Assembly (NCBI GenBank): GCA_002721365.1
Contig: PBKC01000043.1
Coordinates: 88,710-152,709 of the forward strand
Origin: Rhodospirillaceae bacterium
GTDB taxonomy: Bacteria > Pseudomonadota > Alphaproteobacteria > GCA-2721365
Length of the DNA: 64,000 bases
Direction of reading: 5' to 3'
The notes beneath the pieces are model-generated. The model ran no database searches. It saw only the letters and a program-made list of their open reading frames with translations, and was not told the DNA's origin. Positions 56,230-64,000 of this stretch are shown piece after piece. The position numbers and the translations under genes were made by a program. Numbering within the stretch: the stretch's first letter is position 1; each line of letters opens with the position of its first letter.

Positions 56230-56670
56230 ATGCCGAATTCTCAACGATTGGCTGGTGCGGCGCTCGCTATCCTGCTGTCGGTGTCGCCGGCGCTCGCCCA
56301 GTCGCCGATCCGAGGCTCGCCCTATGAGCGCAGCTACGAACGCCAGTACGACTATGGTCGTCGTCAGCTGGAACCCGACTTCTGGGAGCTGCGGGACCGG
56401 TTCGGGCAGGTCGTTCAGGATCGCTTCGGCCTCGGCTATGAACGAGGCGGGCCCGACGATCGGCTGTATCGTTACCAGTACGATCGGAGCGGTTGGCGGA
56501 ACGACGACGTGGAGGGAGCGCTGAAGCGTGCCGAACTGGCTCGCCGCGGCCTGCTCGACGCGCCGCTGTCCGGACGTCGCGACAGAGCGCCTTTGCGGGT
56601 CGACCCGGTCTGGCGCGACAAGGCCTTCGACAGGTTCGGGTTTTCGAATGGTGACCCACCCGGCAAGTGA
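56230..56670 (+). CDS. Small exported protein rich in Arg/Tyr, unknown function
   Basis: Signal peptide MPNSQRLAGAALAILLSVSPALAQ then YERSYERQYDYGRRQLEPDFWELRDRFGQVVQDRFGLGYERGG. Confidence 0.6.
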   Translation: MPNSQRLAGAALAILLSVSPALAQSPIRGSPYERSYERQYDYGRRQLEPDFWELRDRFGQVVQDRFGLGYERGGPDDRLYRYQYDRSGWRNDDVEGALKRAELARRGLLDAPLSGRRDRAPLRVDPVWRDKAFDRFGFSNGDPPGK

Positions 56671-56693
56671 CGGGCGGCAGGAAGAGGGGGACG

Positions 56694-57248
56694 ATGGCGA
56701 CGGATTCGATGGGGTGGAGCGGCGTTCAGCGGGGCCTTCACTGGCTGATCGCCGTGGCGGTGGTCGGGCAGCTCTGGATCGGTTTCACTTTCGGCGACAT
56801 GGCCGAGGAGGAACCCCGGCGCGCGGATCTGTTTGCGATCCACGCCAGCCTGGGGCTCAGCATTCTGCTGGCGATGCTGTTTCGACTCTACTGGCGGGTC
56901 ACCCACCCGGTCCCCGGCCTTCCGACCACTCTGCAACCCGTCGAGCGGTGTATCGCGCGGGGAACGCATTGGGCATTCTACGCACTTCTCATCGGCCTGC
57001 CGGTCGGCGGTTACCTGATGGTGGGCGCGGGAGGGAACAACATCCCCTTCTACGGAGCCGAATTGCCGCCGGCGACCGGAGAGAACGAGGGGTTGAGCGG
57101 CGCGGCCGAGGCGGCCCATGGCGCCGGGGCGACCCTCCTGTCGCTGCTGATCATCCTTCACATCGCAGCGGCGCTACGCCACGAGTTCATGATGCGGGAC
57201 AACGTTCTGCGACGGATGCTCGGGGGGCGGCTCCGTCGAGGGGATTGA
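56694..57248 (+). CDS. Cytochrome b561 family protein
   Basis: WSGVQRGLHWLIAVAVVGQLWIGF, FAIHASLGLSILLAMLFRLYWR, LLSLLIILHIAAALRHEFMMRDNVLRRML: conserved His in TM helices. Confidence 0.88.
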   Translation: MATDSMGWSGVQRGLHWLIAVAVVGQLWIGFTFGDMAEEEPRRADLFAIHASLGLSILLAMLFRLYWRVTHPVPGLPTTLQPVERCIARGTHWAFYALLIGLPVGGYLMVGAGGNNIPFYGAELPPATGENEGLSGAAEAAHGAGATLLSLLIILHIAAALRHEFMMRDNVLRRMLGGRLRRGD

Positions 57249-57254
57249 GCCGCG

Positions 57255-57776
57255 TCAGTTCACCTTCAACAGGGTGTCGGCGAGAATTCTGCGGAATTGG
57301 TCCGAACGAAAGGGCTTCCGGATCGCCGGGTAGTTCGCGAATTCAGGGCCCAAGCTGTCGACATTGTATCCGGTGGCGAAGACCAGGGGGATATTGAGGC
57401 TCTGCAAAGCTTCAGCCACCGGGAACCCCCGTTCGTCGCCCAGGTTTATGTCCAGGATCGCACCGTCGATTTTTTCGGCTTCGACGAGCGCGAGAGCCGT
57501 CGACACGCGGGAGGCCGGCCCGACCACCACGCAGTCGAGCTCCTTCAGCATGTCTTCGATCATCATCGCGATCAGCATCTCGTCCTCGACCACCAGCACC
57601 CGCCTTCCGGAGAGGCTGCCCAGGTTCGCCGAACTTCTAGGCTTGTCGCGCAGCGCCCTCTCGCGTCGCCGCCGAGAGTTCGAGGACCGCGGCTGGTCGT
57701 CGGTGAACGCCACGGTCTGCCAACGGCTCGGTCGAGCCTCACCTATATGCGCGTTTCCGGTCCTTTTGGTCTCCAT
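57255..57776 (-). CDS. Response regulator receiver protein
   Basis: RVLVVEDEMLIAMMIEDMLKELDCVVVGPA, DGAILDINLGDERGFPVAEAL, PLVFATGYNVDSLGPEFANYPAIRKPFRSDQFRRIL. Confidence 0.88.
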   Translation of the reverse strand: METKRTGNAHIGEARPSRWQTVAFTDDQPRSSNSRRRRERALRDKPRSSANLGSLSGRRVLVVEDEMLIAMMIEDMLKELDCVVVGPASRVSTALALVEAEKIDGAILDINLGDERGFPVAEALQSLNIPLVFATGYNVDSLGPEFANYPAIRKPFRSDQFRRILADTLLKVN

Positions 57777-57912
57777 GACAATCCGGAAAACGCTTTCCGT
57801 TCCCGATTGGTGTCAGGGAGAGGGCAACGTTTGGGCGACAGTTGCATCTCTGCAACGGTGCCCTTTCAGGCCGTGCGCCTTCTCGCAACGAAGGCGCCGG
57901 CACGACCATGGA

Positions 57913-58323
57913 TCACCGTTCCGGCCGCCGCGGCGGACGTGCCGGCTGGTTCACCCGGCAGTCGTACCGGGCTAGCATGATCGTTCCCTGGACGCTCGAC
58001 CGTTCGGGGCGCACGCCATCCCGGCCGCAATAGACGATGGCGATGACATCGACGGCGTGGGCGACATCCGCCGGCGTGTCGATGCCGAGAAGGCTAAGCG
58101 GGTCTTGTCGGGGTTCGGGTGCCGCCTGGATCTCCACCGCCATCAGCCCGGCGTAACGGGCCCGGACTTCGGCCGGTCCGCTGTCGGTCGCCACGATCAT
58201 GCTGTCGGCCTCGGGCCAGGGCTGCCAGGCGATGGTGCTGGGACCGGCGGCGCAACCGCCGAGAGCTGCCACGATCGCAAAACCCGCAGTCACACGCGTG
58301 AAACCTCCCATCCGAACCCCCAT
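57913..58323 (-). CDS. Small putative lipoprotein
   Basis: Internal ATG 58323 in the long listed ORF; MGGFTRVTAGFAIVAALGGCAAGPSTIAW has signal peptide and lipobox LGGC; the upstream part of the listed ORF overlaps pheT and is spurious. Confidence 0.55.
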   Translation of the reverse strand: MGVRMGGFTRVTAGFAIVAALGGCAAGPSTIAWQPWPEADSMIVATDSGPAEVRARYAGLMAVEIQAAPEPRQDPLSLLGIDTPADVAHAVDVIAIVYCGRDGVRPERSSVQGTIMLARYDCRVNQPARPPRRPER

Positions 58324-58412
58324 TACATCCCGCCGTCCTGGCAAACCAAGTCGGCGGCGGTAACAGCCGGCGGAACGATCGGGTTGCCCTCGGGGCCGGG
58401 CGCGGGCGGCCT

Positions 58413-60833
58413 CTATGACCGGAGAGCGCCTCCGGTGGCCTTGCTCACCTTGTCGACGATTGCCTCGACCAGGGCCTGGATATCCGCATCGGTGAGCGTC
58501 CGGTCCTGGGGCTGGAAGCGGACGCTGAGCGCCACCGACTTCTTGCCCTCGGCGACGTTGGCGCCCGTGTAGATGTCGAACACGCCGACGTCGGTCATTT
58601 CGACCTTCTGCGGGGTCTTGCCGCTCAGACTGCGGATCGCCTGCATGAAGGTCGCGACCGGCACCGCTTCGTCGACGACGAACGCGAAGTCGCGGTCGAC
58701 GGCCGGATAGTCGGAAGCGGCGAGCAGCGGACGCGCCTTGGTCGGCTTGGCCTTCGGAATCGGCAGAGCATCCATCAGCACCTCGAAGGCGACGACGGGT
58801 CCGTCGACGTCCATCTCCGCCAACAATCCCGGATGCAGTTCGCCGAAGCGTGCCAATACCGCCTTGGGGCCCAAGCGCAGTTCGCCCGAACGGCCGGGGT
58901 GGTACCAGCTGGGCGTCTCGGTGACGACCTGCAGCCTGTCGACGGGGACACCGCATTCATTGAGGACGGCCAGCGCGTCGGCCTTGGCGTCGAAGGCATC
59001 GACCGGCCGGCCGGCCGCCAGCCAGTGGCGCGGTCCCGTGGCGCCGGCGCGGATGCCGGCGGCGACCACCGACTGGTCGTCGGGCGAATCCCCGGCGTAT
59101 TGCGGCCCGACCTCGAACAGGGCGATCTGGTCGAAGCCGCGGTCCTGATTGCGCTGGGCGGCGGCGACGAGATTGGGAAGCGGGCTCGGCCGCATCATGT
59201 CCAGGTCGGCGCTGATCGGATTGGCGAGAGCGAGCTCGGGCGCGCCGCCGCCGAACAGCGTGGCGTGTGCCGACGGCAGGAACGACCATGTCACCGCCTC
59301 GACCATGCCGCGGGCGGCGAGGACTCGCCGGACTTCCCGGCGGCGGCGTTGCGGCGTGGTGAGCAGGGCGCCGGCGACGGCGGCCGCGCGCTGCAGCGAT
59401 ACGGCCGGAATGGCGTCATAGCCGTGAACGCGCAGAACCTCCTCGACGAGGTCGGCTTCGCCGTCGATGTCATTGCGCCACGACGGCACCGACACCGAAA
59501 GCACCTCGCCTTGGTCTTCCGAGGCGAAGCCGAGGCGGTCGAGGACCGCTTCGGATTCGGCCTTGGCCATGTCGAGGCCGCCCAGGGCATGGACGCGCGA
59601 CGGGCGGAAGTGGACCGGTCCACGGCCCGCCGGCGCTTCGCCGGCAATCGCCAGCTCGCTCGCTTCACCGCCGCAGATATCCAGAATCAGGCGAGTCGCG
59701 AACTCGGCGCCGGGTAGGCAGCCTTCGCGGTCGATGCCGCGTTCGAAGCGGTGGCGGGCATCACTGTCGACCGACAGTTTCCGGCCGGTGGCCGCTGTCC
59801 GGATGGGATCGAACAGCGCCGATTCCAGGAACACGGTCGTCGTCTCCGGCGAGCAGCCGGTGCCCTCGCCGCCGATCACGCCGCCCAGCGCGACGGGACC
59901 GTCGTCGTCGGCGACCACGGTGACGGCGTCATCCAGGGTGTAGGTCCGGTCGTTGAGCGCCGCCAGCGATTCGCCCGGGCGGGACAGCCGGACATGGATG
60001 CTGCCGGCGATGGCGTCGGCATCGAAGACGTGGAGCGGTCGCGCGCGGTCCAGCATCACGTAGTTGGTGATGTCGACGAGGGCGGAGATCGGCCGCAGCC
60101 CCACGGCCATAAGCCGCTGCTGCATCCAGGCCGGGCTCGGCCCGTTGCGAACGCCGCGGATGGTCCGTCCGACGAAATGCGGGCAGGCGTTGGCGGCGTC
60201 TTGGTCGAAAGCGAGGCGGACGGAGATGGGGCTCGCGAAGGTGCCCGGTACGGCGGGTGGAGCGGCATCCTTCAGCCGGCCGAGCCCGGCGGCGGCGAGG
60301 TCGCGGGCGATACCGAGCACGCCGAGGCAGTCGCCCCGGTTCGGGGTGATCGCGATGTCGATGACCGGATCGTCGAGACCCATGACCTCGGCGAAGGGCC
60401 GGCCGAGCGGCGCGTCCTCCGGCAGCTCGATGATGCCGTCGTGATTGTCGCCCAGGCCCATCTCGCGCTCGGAGCACAGCATGCCGTAGCCGGTGATGCC
60501 GCGGATCGGCTTCTTCTCCAGCTTCATGCCGCTGCCGGGGATGATGCTGCCGATCGGCGCGAACACGGCCTTGATGCCGGTGCGGGCATTGGGCGCGCCG
60601 CAGATGACGTCCAGCACCTCGCTGCCGGTGTCGACCTTGCAAAGGCGCAGGCGGTCGGCGTTGGGATGCGGGACCGCCTCGACGACATGGGCGACCGTGA
60701 AGGACGCGAGCTCGGATGCGCGATCGGTGACCGACTCGACTTCCAGGCCCAGCGCCGTCAGCCGCTCGGTGATGGTGGCGAGATCGGCGTCCGTGTCGAG
60801 ATGGTCGCGGAGCCAGCCCAGGGTGAATTTCAT
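58413..60833 (-). CDS. pheT: Phenylalanyl-tRNA synthetase beta subunit
   Basis: [24 protein letters not shown]-type tRNA-binding domain ([18 protein letters not shown]), C-terminal anticodon-binding FDX domain ([26 protein letters not shown]). Confidence 0.97.
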   Translation of the reverse strand: MKFTLGWLRDHLDTDADLATITERLTALGLEVESVTDRASELASFTVAHVVEAVPHPNADRLRLCKVDTGSEVLDVICGAPNARTGIKAVFAPIGSIIPGSGMKLEKKPIRGITGYGMLCSEREMGLGDNHDGIIELPEDAPLGRPFAEVMGLDDPVIDIAITPNRGDCLGVLGIARDLAAAGLGRLKDAAPPAVPGTFASPISVRLAFDQDAANACPHFVGRTIRGVRNGPSPAWMQQRLMAVGLRPISALVDITNYVMLDRARPLHVFDADAIAGSIHVRLSRPGESLAALNDRTYTLDDAVTVVADDDGPVALGGVIGGEGTGCSPETTTVFLESALFDPIRTAATGRKLSVDSDARHRFERGIDREGCLPGAEFATRLILDICGGEASELAIAGEAPAGRGPVHFRPSRVHALGGLDMAKAESEAVLDRLGFASEDQGEVLSVSVPSWRNDIDGEADLVEEVLRVHGYDAIPAVSLQRAAAVAGALLTTPQRRRREVRRVLAARGMVEAVTWSFLPSAHATLFGGGAPELALANPISADLDMMRPSPLPNLVAAAQRNQDRGFDQIALFEVGPQYAGDSPDDQSVVAAGIRAGATGPRHWLAAGRPVDAFDAKADALAVLNECGVPVDRLQVVTETPSWYHPGRSGELRLGPKAVLARFGELHPGLLAEMDVDGPVVAFEVLMDALPIPKAKPTKARPLLAASDYPAVDRDFAFVVDEAVPVATFMQAIRSLSGKTPQKVEMTDVGVFDIYTGANVAEGKKSVALSVRFQPQDRTLTDADIQALVEAIVDKVSKATGGALRS

Positions 60834-61903
60834 CGCGTCATCCCCCGCGCCAGGGTCGGAATGTCGAGCGCGGCGAAGCCGTAATGGCGAAGCCAGCGCA
60901 GGTCGCTTTCGAAAAAGGTACGGAGATCGGGAATCCCGTATTTCAGCATCGCGATCCGTTCGATTCCCATGCCGAAGGCGAAGCCCTGATACTCGGTCGG
61001 GTCCACGCCGACGTTCTCCAGAACGCGCGGATGGACCATGCCGCAGCCCAGGATCTCCAGCCAGTCGCTGCCGGCGCCGATGCGGAGCTCGCCGCCTTCG
61101 CGCGAGCAGCCGATGTCGAGTTCGGCCGAAGGCTCGGTGAACGGGAAGTAGCTCGGCCGGAAGCGGGCGGGCAGGTCGTCCACTTCGAAGAAGGCGCGCG
61201 CGAAATCGATCAGGCAGCCCTTCAGATGTCCCATATGCGTGGTCCGGTCGATAACCAGCCCCTCGACCTGGTGGAACATCGGCGTATGGGTGATGTCGTA
61301 GTCGTAGCGATAGGTCCGTCCCGGGACGATCAGACGATAGGGGGGCGGCGCCGCCATCATTGCCCGGATCTGCACCGGCGAAGTGTGGGTGCGGAGCAGG
61401 AGGCGCGACCCGTCTTCCTTCTCCGGGAAGTAGAAGGTGTCGTGCATCTGCCGCGCCGGATGCTCTTCCGGAATGTTGAGGGCGGTGAAGTTGTTGAAGT
61501 CGGTCTCGATCTCCGGCCCTTCGGCGACCGTGAAGCCCATGTCGCCGAAGATTTCGGTCAACTCGTCGATCACCTGGCTGATGGGATGGATGCGGCCTTC
61601 CGCCTCGAATCGCGCCGGGGCGGTGACGTCGATCCGTTCCTCGCGCAGGCGCGCTTCCAGGCGGGCGGCGGCGAGGACGGCCTTGCGGCTTTCGATCGCG
61701 GCGGCGAGTTCGTCCTTCAGGGCGTTGAAGGCCTGGCCGGCGGCCTTGCGCTGCTCGGGGTCCATGCCCGCCAGAGCCCGCATCTGCTCGGTCAACCGGC
61801 CCTTCTTGCCCAGGGCGGCGACGCGGACCTGATCCAGCGTGTCGAGATCGCCCGCATCGGCGATCGCTTCGAGGAATTCAGAGCGCAGGTGATCGATATT
61901 CAT
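60830..61903 (-). CDS. pheS: Phenylalanyl-tRNA synthetase alpha subunit
   Basis: [82 protein letters not shown]. Confidence 0.97.
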   Translation of the reverse strand: MNIDHLRSEFLEAIADAGDLDTLDQVRVAALGKKGRLTEQMRALAGMDPEQRKAAGQAFNALKDELAAAIESRKAVLAAARLEARLREERIDVTAPARFEAEGRIHPISQVIDELTEIFGDMGFTVAEGPEIETDFNNFTALNIPEEHPARQMHDTFYFPEKEDGSRLLLRTHTSPVQIRAMMAAPPPYRLIVPGRTYRYDYDITHTPMFHQVEGLVIDRTTHMGHLKGCLIDFARAFFEVDDLPARFRPSYFPFTEPSAELDIGCSREGGELRIGAGSDWLEILGCGMVHPRVLENVGVDPTEYQGFAFGMGIERIAMLKYGIPDLRTFFESDLRWLRHYGFAALDIPTLARGMTR

Positions 61904-61967
61904 CGCTTTCCGTCACCGAGTGCATTGAGGCGCGACCGGAATGGCCCCGCACCGTCCCTACGTCAAC

Positions 61968-61996
61968 AAAAAGGGGGCCGTTCGCACGGCCCCCTT
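61968..61996 (-). terminator. Rho-independent terminator downstream of rplT
   Basis: Minus strand AAGGGGGCCGT-GCGA-ACGGCCCCCTT then T run; 11-bp perfect stem, between rplT stop and pheS start. Confidence 0.85.
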
Positions 61997-62041
61997 GGTC
62001 TTTTCGGCTTCCGCCGCGCTGGATCTAGATCACGGCGCGGA

Positions 62042-62404
62042 TCAGCGGCTGGCGAGGGCTCCGCGCGCCGCTTCCACCAGCGCGCCAAAGGCCTCCGGCT
62101 CGCGTACCGCGATATCGGCCAGCACCTTGCGGTCGACCTCGATACCCGCCGTCGCCATGCCGTGCATGAACTCGGAATAGGTCATGCCGTGCTCGCGCAC
62201 ACCGGCGTTGATACGAGTGATCCACAGCCGCCGGAAGTCGCGCTTCCGCGCCCGCCGGTCGCGATAGGCATACTGCAGGGACTTCTCGACCCGCTGGACC
62301 GCGGCCCGGAAGGTGTTCTTCGACCGTCCCCGAAAGCCCTTGGCCTGGCTGATGACTTTCTTGTGCCGGGCGTGGGTGGTTACGCCCCGTTTGACGCGCG
62401 CCAT
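62042..62404 (-). CDS. rplT: Ribosomal protein L20
   Basis: [67 protein letters not shown]. Confidence 0.98.
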   Translation of the reverse strand: MARVKRGVTTHARHKKVISQAKGFRGRSKNTFRAAVQRVEKSLQYAYRDRRARKRDFRRLWITRINAGVREHGMTYSEFMHGMATAGIEVDRKVLADIAVREPEAFGALVEAARGALASR

Positions 62405-62416
62405 CGGTTCGTCCCT

Positions 62417-62617
62417 CTAGGCGTTGGGTAGGAAATACTTCTTGATCAGCTTGGAATCGCCCGCCGCGACCTCGGTCGTTCCGCGGGCGTTACGGATGAA
62501 CTTCTGCGTCCGCTTGATCATGCCGTGACGCTTTCCGGCATACTGCCGGCGAAGCTTACCGGTTCCGGTGAAGGAGAAGCGCTTCTTGGCGCCGCTCTTA
62601 TTCTTCAACTTGGGCAT
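62417..62617 (-). CDS. rpmI: Ribosomal protein L35
   Basis: [47 protein letters not shown], start ATG 62617 internal to the listed ORF. Confidence 0.97.
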   Translation of the reverse strand: MPKLKNKSGAKKRFSFTGTGKLRRQYAGKRHGMIKRTQKFIRNARGTTEVAAGDSKLIKKYFLPNA

Positions 62618-62763
62618 ATCGGTCCTTCGATTGCATTCGGACGCGGGCGACGCACAAGCGTCACGCTCCGACGGCCGGCGTGCTCGGAAGCGGGGTTTAT
62701 AGCGATGCCGTTCCGCCAATGCAAGGTGCTGTTTCCGGGTTGCCGACCATCCACCCTATAGCC

Positions 62764-62850
62764 GTCATTGCCGGCCGCAGGCGAAGCAATCCAGCAGATC
62801 GGACGGCTGGATTGCTTCGTCGCTCCTCGTCGTTCCGACATGAGGCGGTC
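62764..62850. repeat. Palindromic element in the infC-rpmI spacer
   Basis: Core CGAAGCAATCCAGC (62782-62795) and GCTGGATTGCTTCG (62806-62819), 14-bp perfect arms; flanked by degenerate GTCATTG / GACATGAGG outer sequence. Confidence 0.75.
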
Positions 62851-62887
62851 GTGCTCTAACGGCTGATCGGAAAACGCGGGAACCGGC

Positions 62888-63424
62888 TCAGCGCGGCGAG
62901 ATCACCATGGTCATCTGCCGGCCTTCCATCTTCGGTAGCTGGTCGACCTTGGCGAGCTCCTCCAGCTCGTCGCGCACCCGCAGCAGCACCTTCATGCCCA
63001 GATCCTGATGCACCATTTCACGCCCGCGGAAGCGCATGGTCACTTTGACCTTGTCTCCGTCCTCGAGGAATCTGTGAATGCTCCGCATCTTGACGTTGTA
63101 GTCATTGTCGTCGATGCCGGGGCGCATCTTGATTTCCTTGACCTCGAAGTGCTTCTGCTTCTTGCGGGCCTCGGCGGCCTTCTTCTGCTCCTCGTACTTG
63201 AACTTGCCATAGTCGAGGATCTTGCAGACGGGCGGGTCCGCATTGGGCGCGACCTCGACCAAGTCGAGACCGGCTTCTTCGGCCTTGAGCAGCGCCTCGT
63301 CGGTGGTTACCACACCGACCATTTCTCCCTGCGCGTCGACGAGTCGGACGCGCGGTATCGTTATCTCCCTGTTGACGCGAGGTCCGTCGCGATTGGGGGC
63401 AACGGGAACGACTGGTCTAGCGAT
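62888..63424 (-). CDS. infC: Translation initiation factor IF-3 (non-canonical AUC start inferred)
   Basis: [93 protein letters not shown] lies immediately upstream of ATC at 63424. The ORF track starts at an internal Met (63322). Confidence 0.9.
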   Translation of the reverse strand: MARPVVPVAPNRDGPRVNREITIPRVRLVDAQGEMVGVVTTDEALLKAEEAGLDLVEVAPNADPPVCKILDYGKFKYEEQKKAAEARKKQKHFEVKEIKMRPGIDDNDYNVKMRSIHRFLEDGDKVKVTMRFRGREMVHQDLGMKVLLRVRDELEELAKVDQLPKMEGRQMTMVISPR

Positions 63425-63497
63425 GAACGCTCTCCTTTTGTCTATCTATCGAAACGTCACCGGCCGGCCCGTCCTTCGGGTGCCGGCCGATCAGTAA

Positions 63498-64000
63498 TCA
63501 AGCGGCGGCAGGAACCGCCTCAGACTGAAGTTTATCGACCACCTCCTGCAGCGCAAGGACTTCTTGGTCCTTGCTTCCCAAACGCCGGACCGAGACCTTG
63601 CGTTCCTCGGCCTCGCGCTTGCCGACAACGAGCAGCACCGGAACTTTCGCCATCGAATGCTCGCGGACCTTGTAGGTGATCTTGTCGGCACGAACGTCAA
63701 GGGCGACTCGCAGGCCCGCCGCCTCCAGCGCGTCACGGACTTCGGCCGCATAGGAGTCGGCGTCGTTGGTGATGGTCGCCACCGCCACCTGGGTCGGCGC
63801 CAGCCAGAGCGGCATGCGCCCGGCATAGTGCTCGATCAGGATGCCGATGAAGCGCTCGAACGATCCCAGGATCGCCCGGTGCAGCATGACGGGCCGGTGA
63901 CGCTGGCCGTCCTCGCCGACATAGATCGCGTCCAGCCGCTCGGGCAGCACGAAGTCGACCTGGAGCGTCCCGCACTGCCAGTCGCGGCCGATGGCGTCCC
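63498..64000 (-). CDS. thrS: Threonyl-tRNA synthetase, C-terminal part (truncated by window edge)
   Basis: [71 protein letters not shown]; open to the window end. Confidence 0.96.
   Translation of the reverse strand, partial: DAIGRDWQCGTLQVDFVLPERLDAIYVGEDGQRHRPVMLHRAILGSFERFIGILIEHYAGRMPLWLAPTQVAVATITNDADSYAAEVRDALEAAGLRVALDVRADKITYKVREHSMAKVPVLLVVGKREAEERKVSVRRLGSKDQEVLALQEVVDKLQSEAVPAAA

Noticed and set aside
57913-58956. Listed 347-aa minus-strand ORF
   Set aside because: Its upstream two-thirds overlap pheT in another frame; only the internal lipoprotein-like segment from 58323 looks genuine.

Overview
High-GC proteobacterial (probably alphaproteobacterial, inferred from gene content and repeat style) chromosomal window. 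From left to right: (1) the edge of a PEP-CTERM/XrtA exopolysaccharide locus on the minus strand (sugar transferase, PrsK, PrsR, PrsT); (2) an NAD-dependent epimerase and an ~18 kb plus-strand operon for glucan/trehalose metabolism: a GH13-GlgE fusion, a TreS-maltokinase fusion, GlgB, GlgX, TreZ, MalQ, TreY; (3) an HPt/receiver pair, an MFS transporter and a small envelope/stress gene set; (4) PhoH and an exported methyltransferase-like protein with a strong terminator; (5) a minus-strand cluster of two GT39 glycosyltransferases, two PAP2 phosphatases, a LAB_N protein and a GT2, resembling lipid A/polyprenyl-phosphate-sugar modification systems; (6) an exported beta-propeller protein and a three-gene exported/cupredoxin-like/polytopic membrane module of unknown function; (7) iorB and iorA separated by an orphan antitoxin-like remnant and a near-perfect REP-type palindrome; (8) an accessory metabolic region (SDR, OsmC, acyl-CoA/opine-type dehydrogenases, ADP-forming acyl-CoA synthetase, enoyl-CoA hydratase, Crp/Fnr regulator, MetE-like protein, cytochrome b561); (9) the conserved thrS-infC-rpmI-rplT-pheS-pheT block, with infC apparently starting at a non-canonical AUC codon. 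Several families of palindromic intergenic repeats occur between 42.8 and 62.9 kb. No rRNA, tRNA, CRISPR array, transposase or prophage was recognised. All family assignments come from reading motifs in the translated ORFs; no database search was run.
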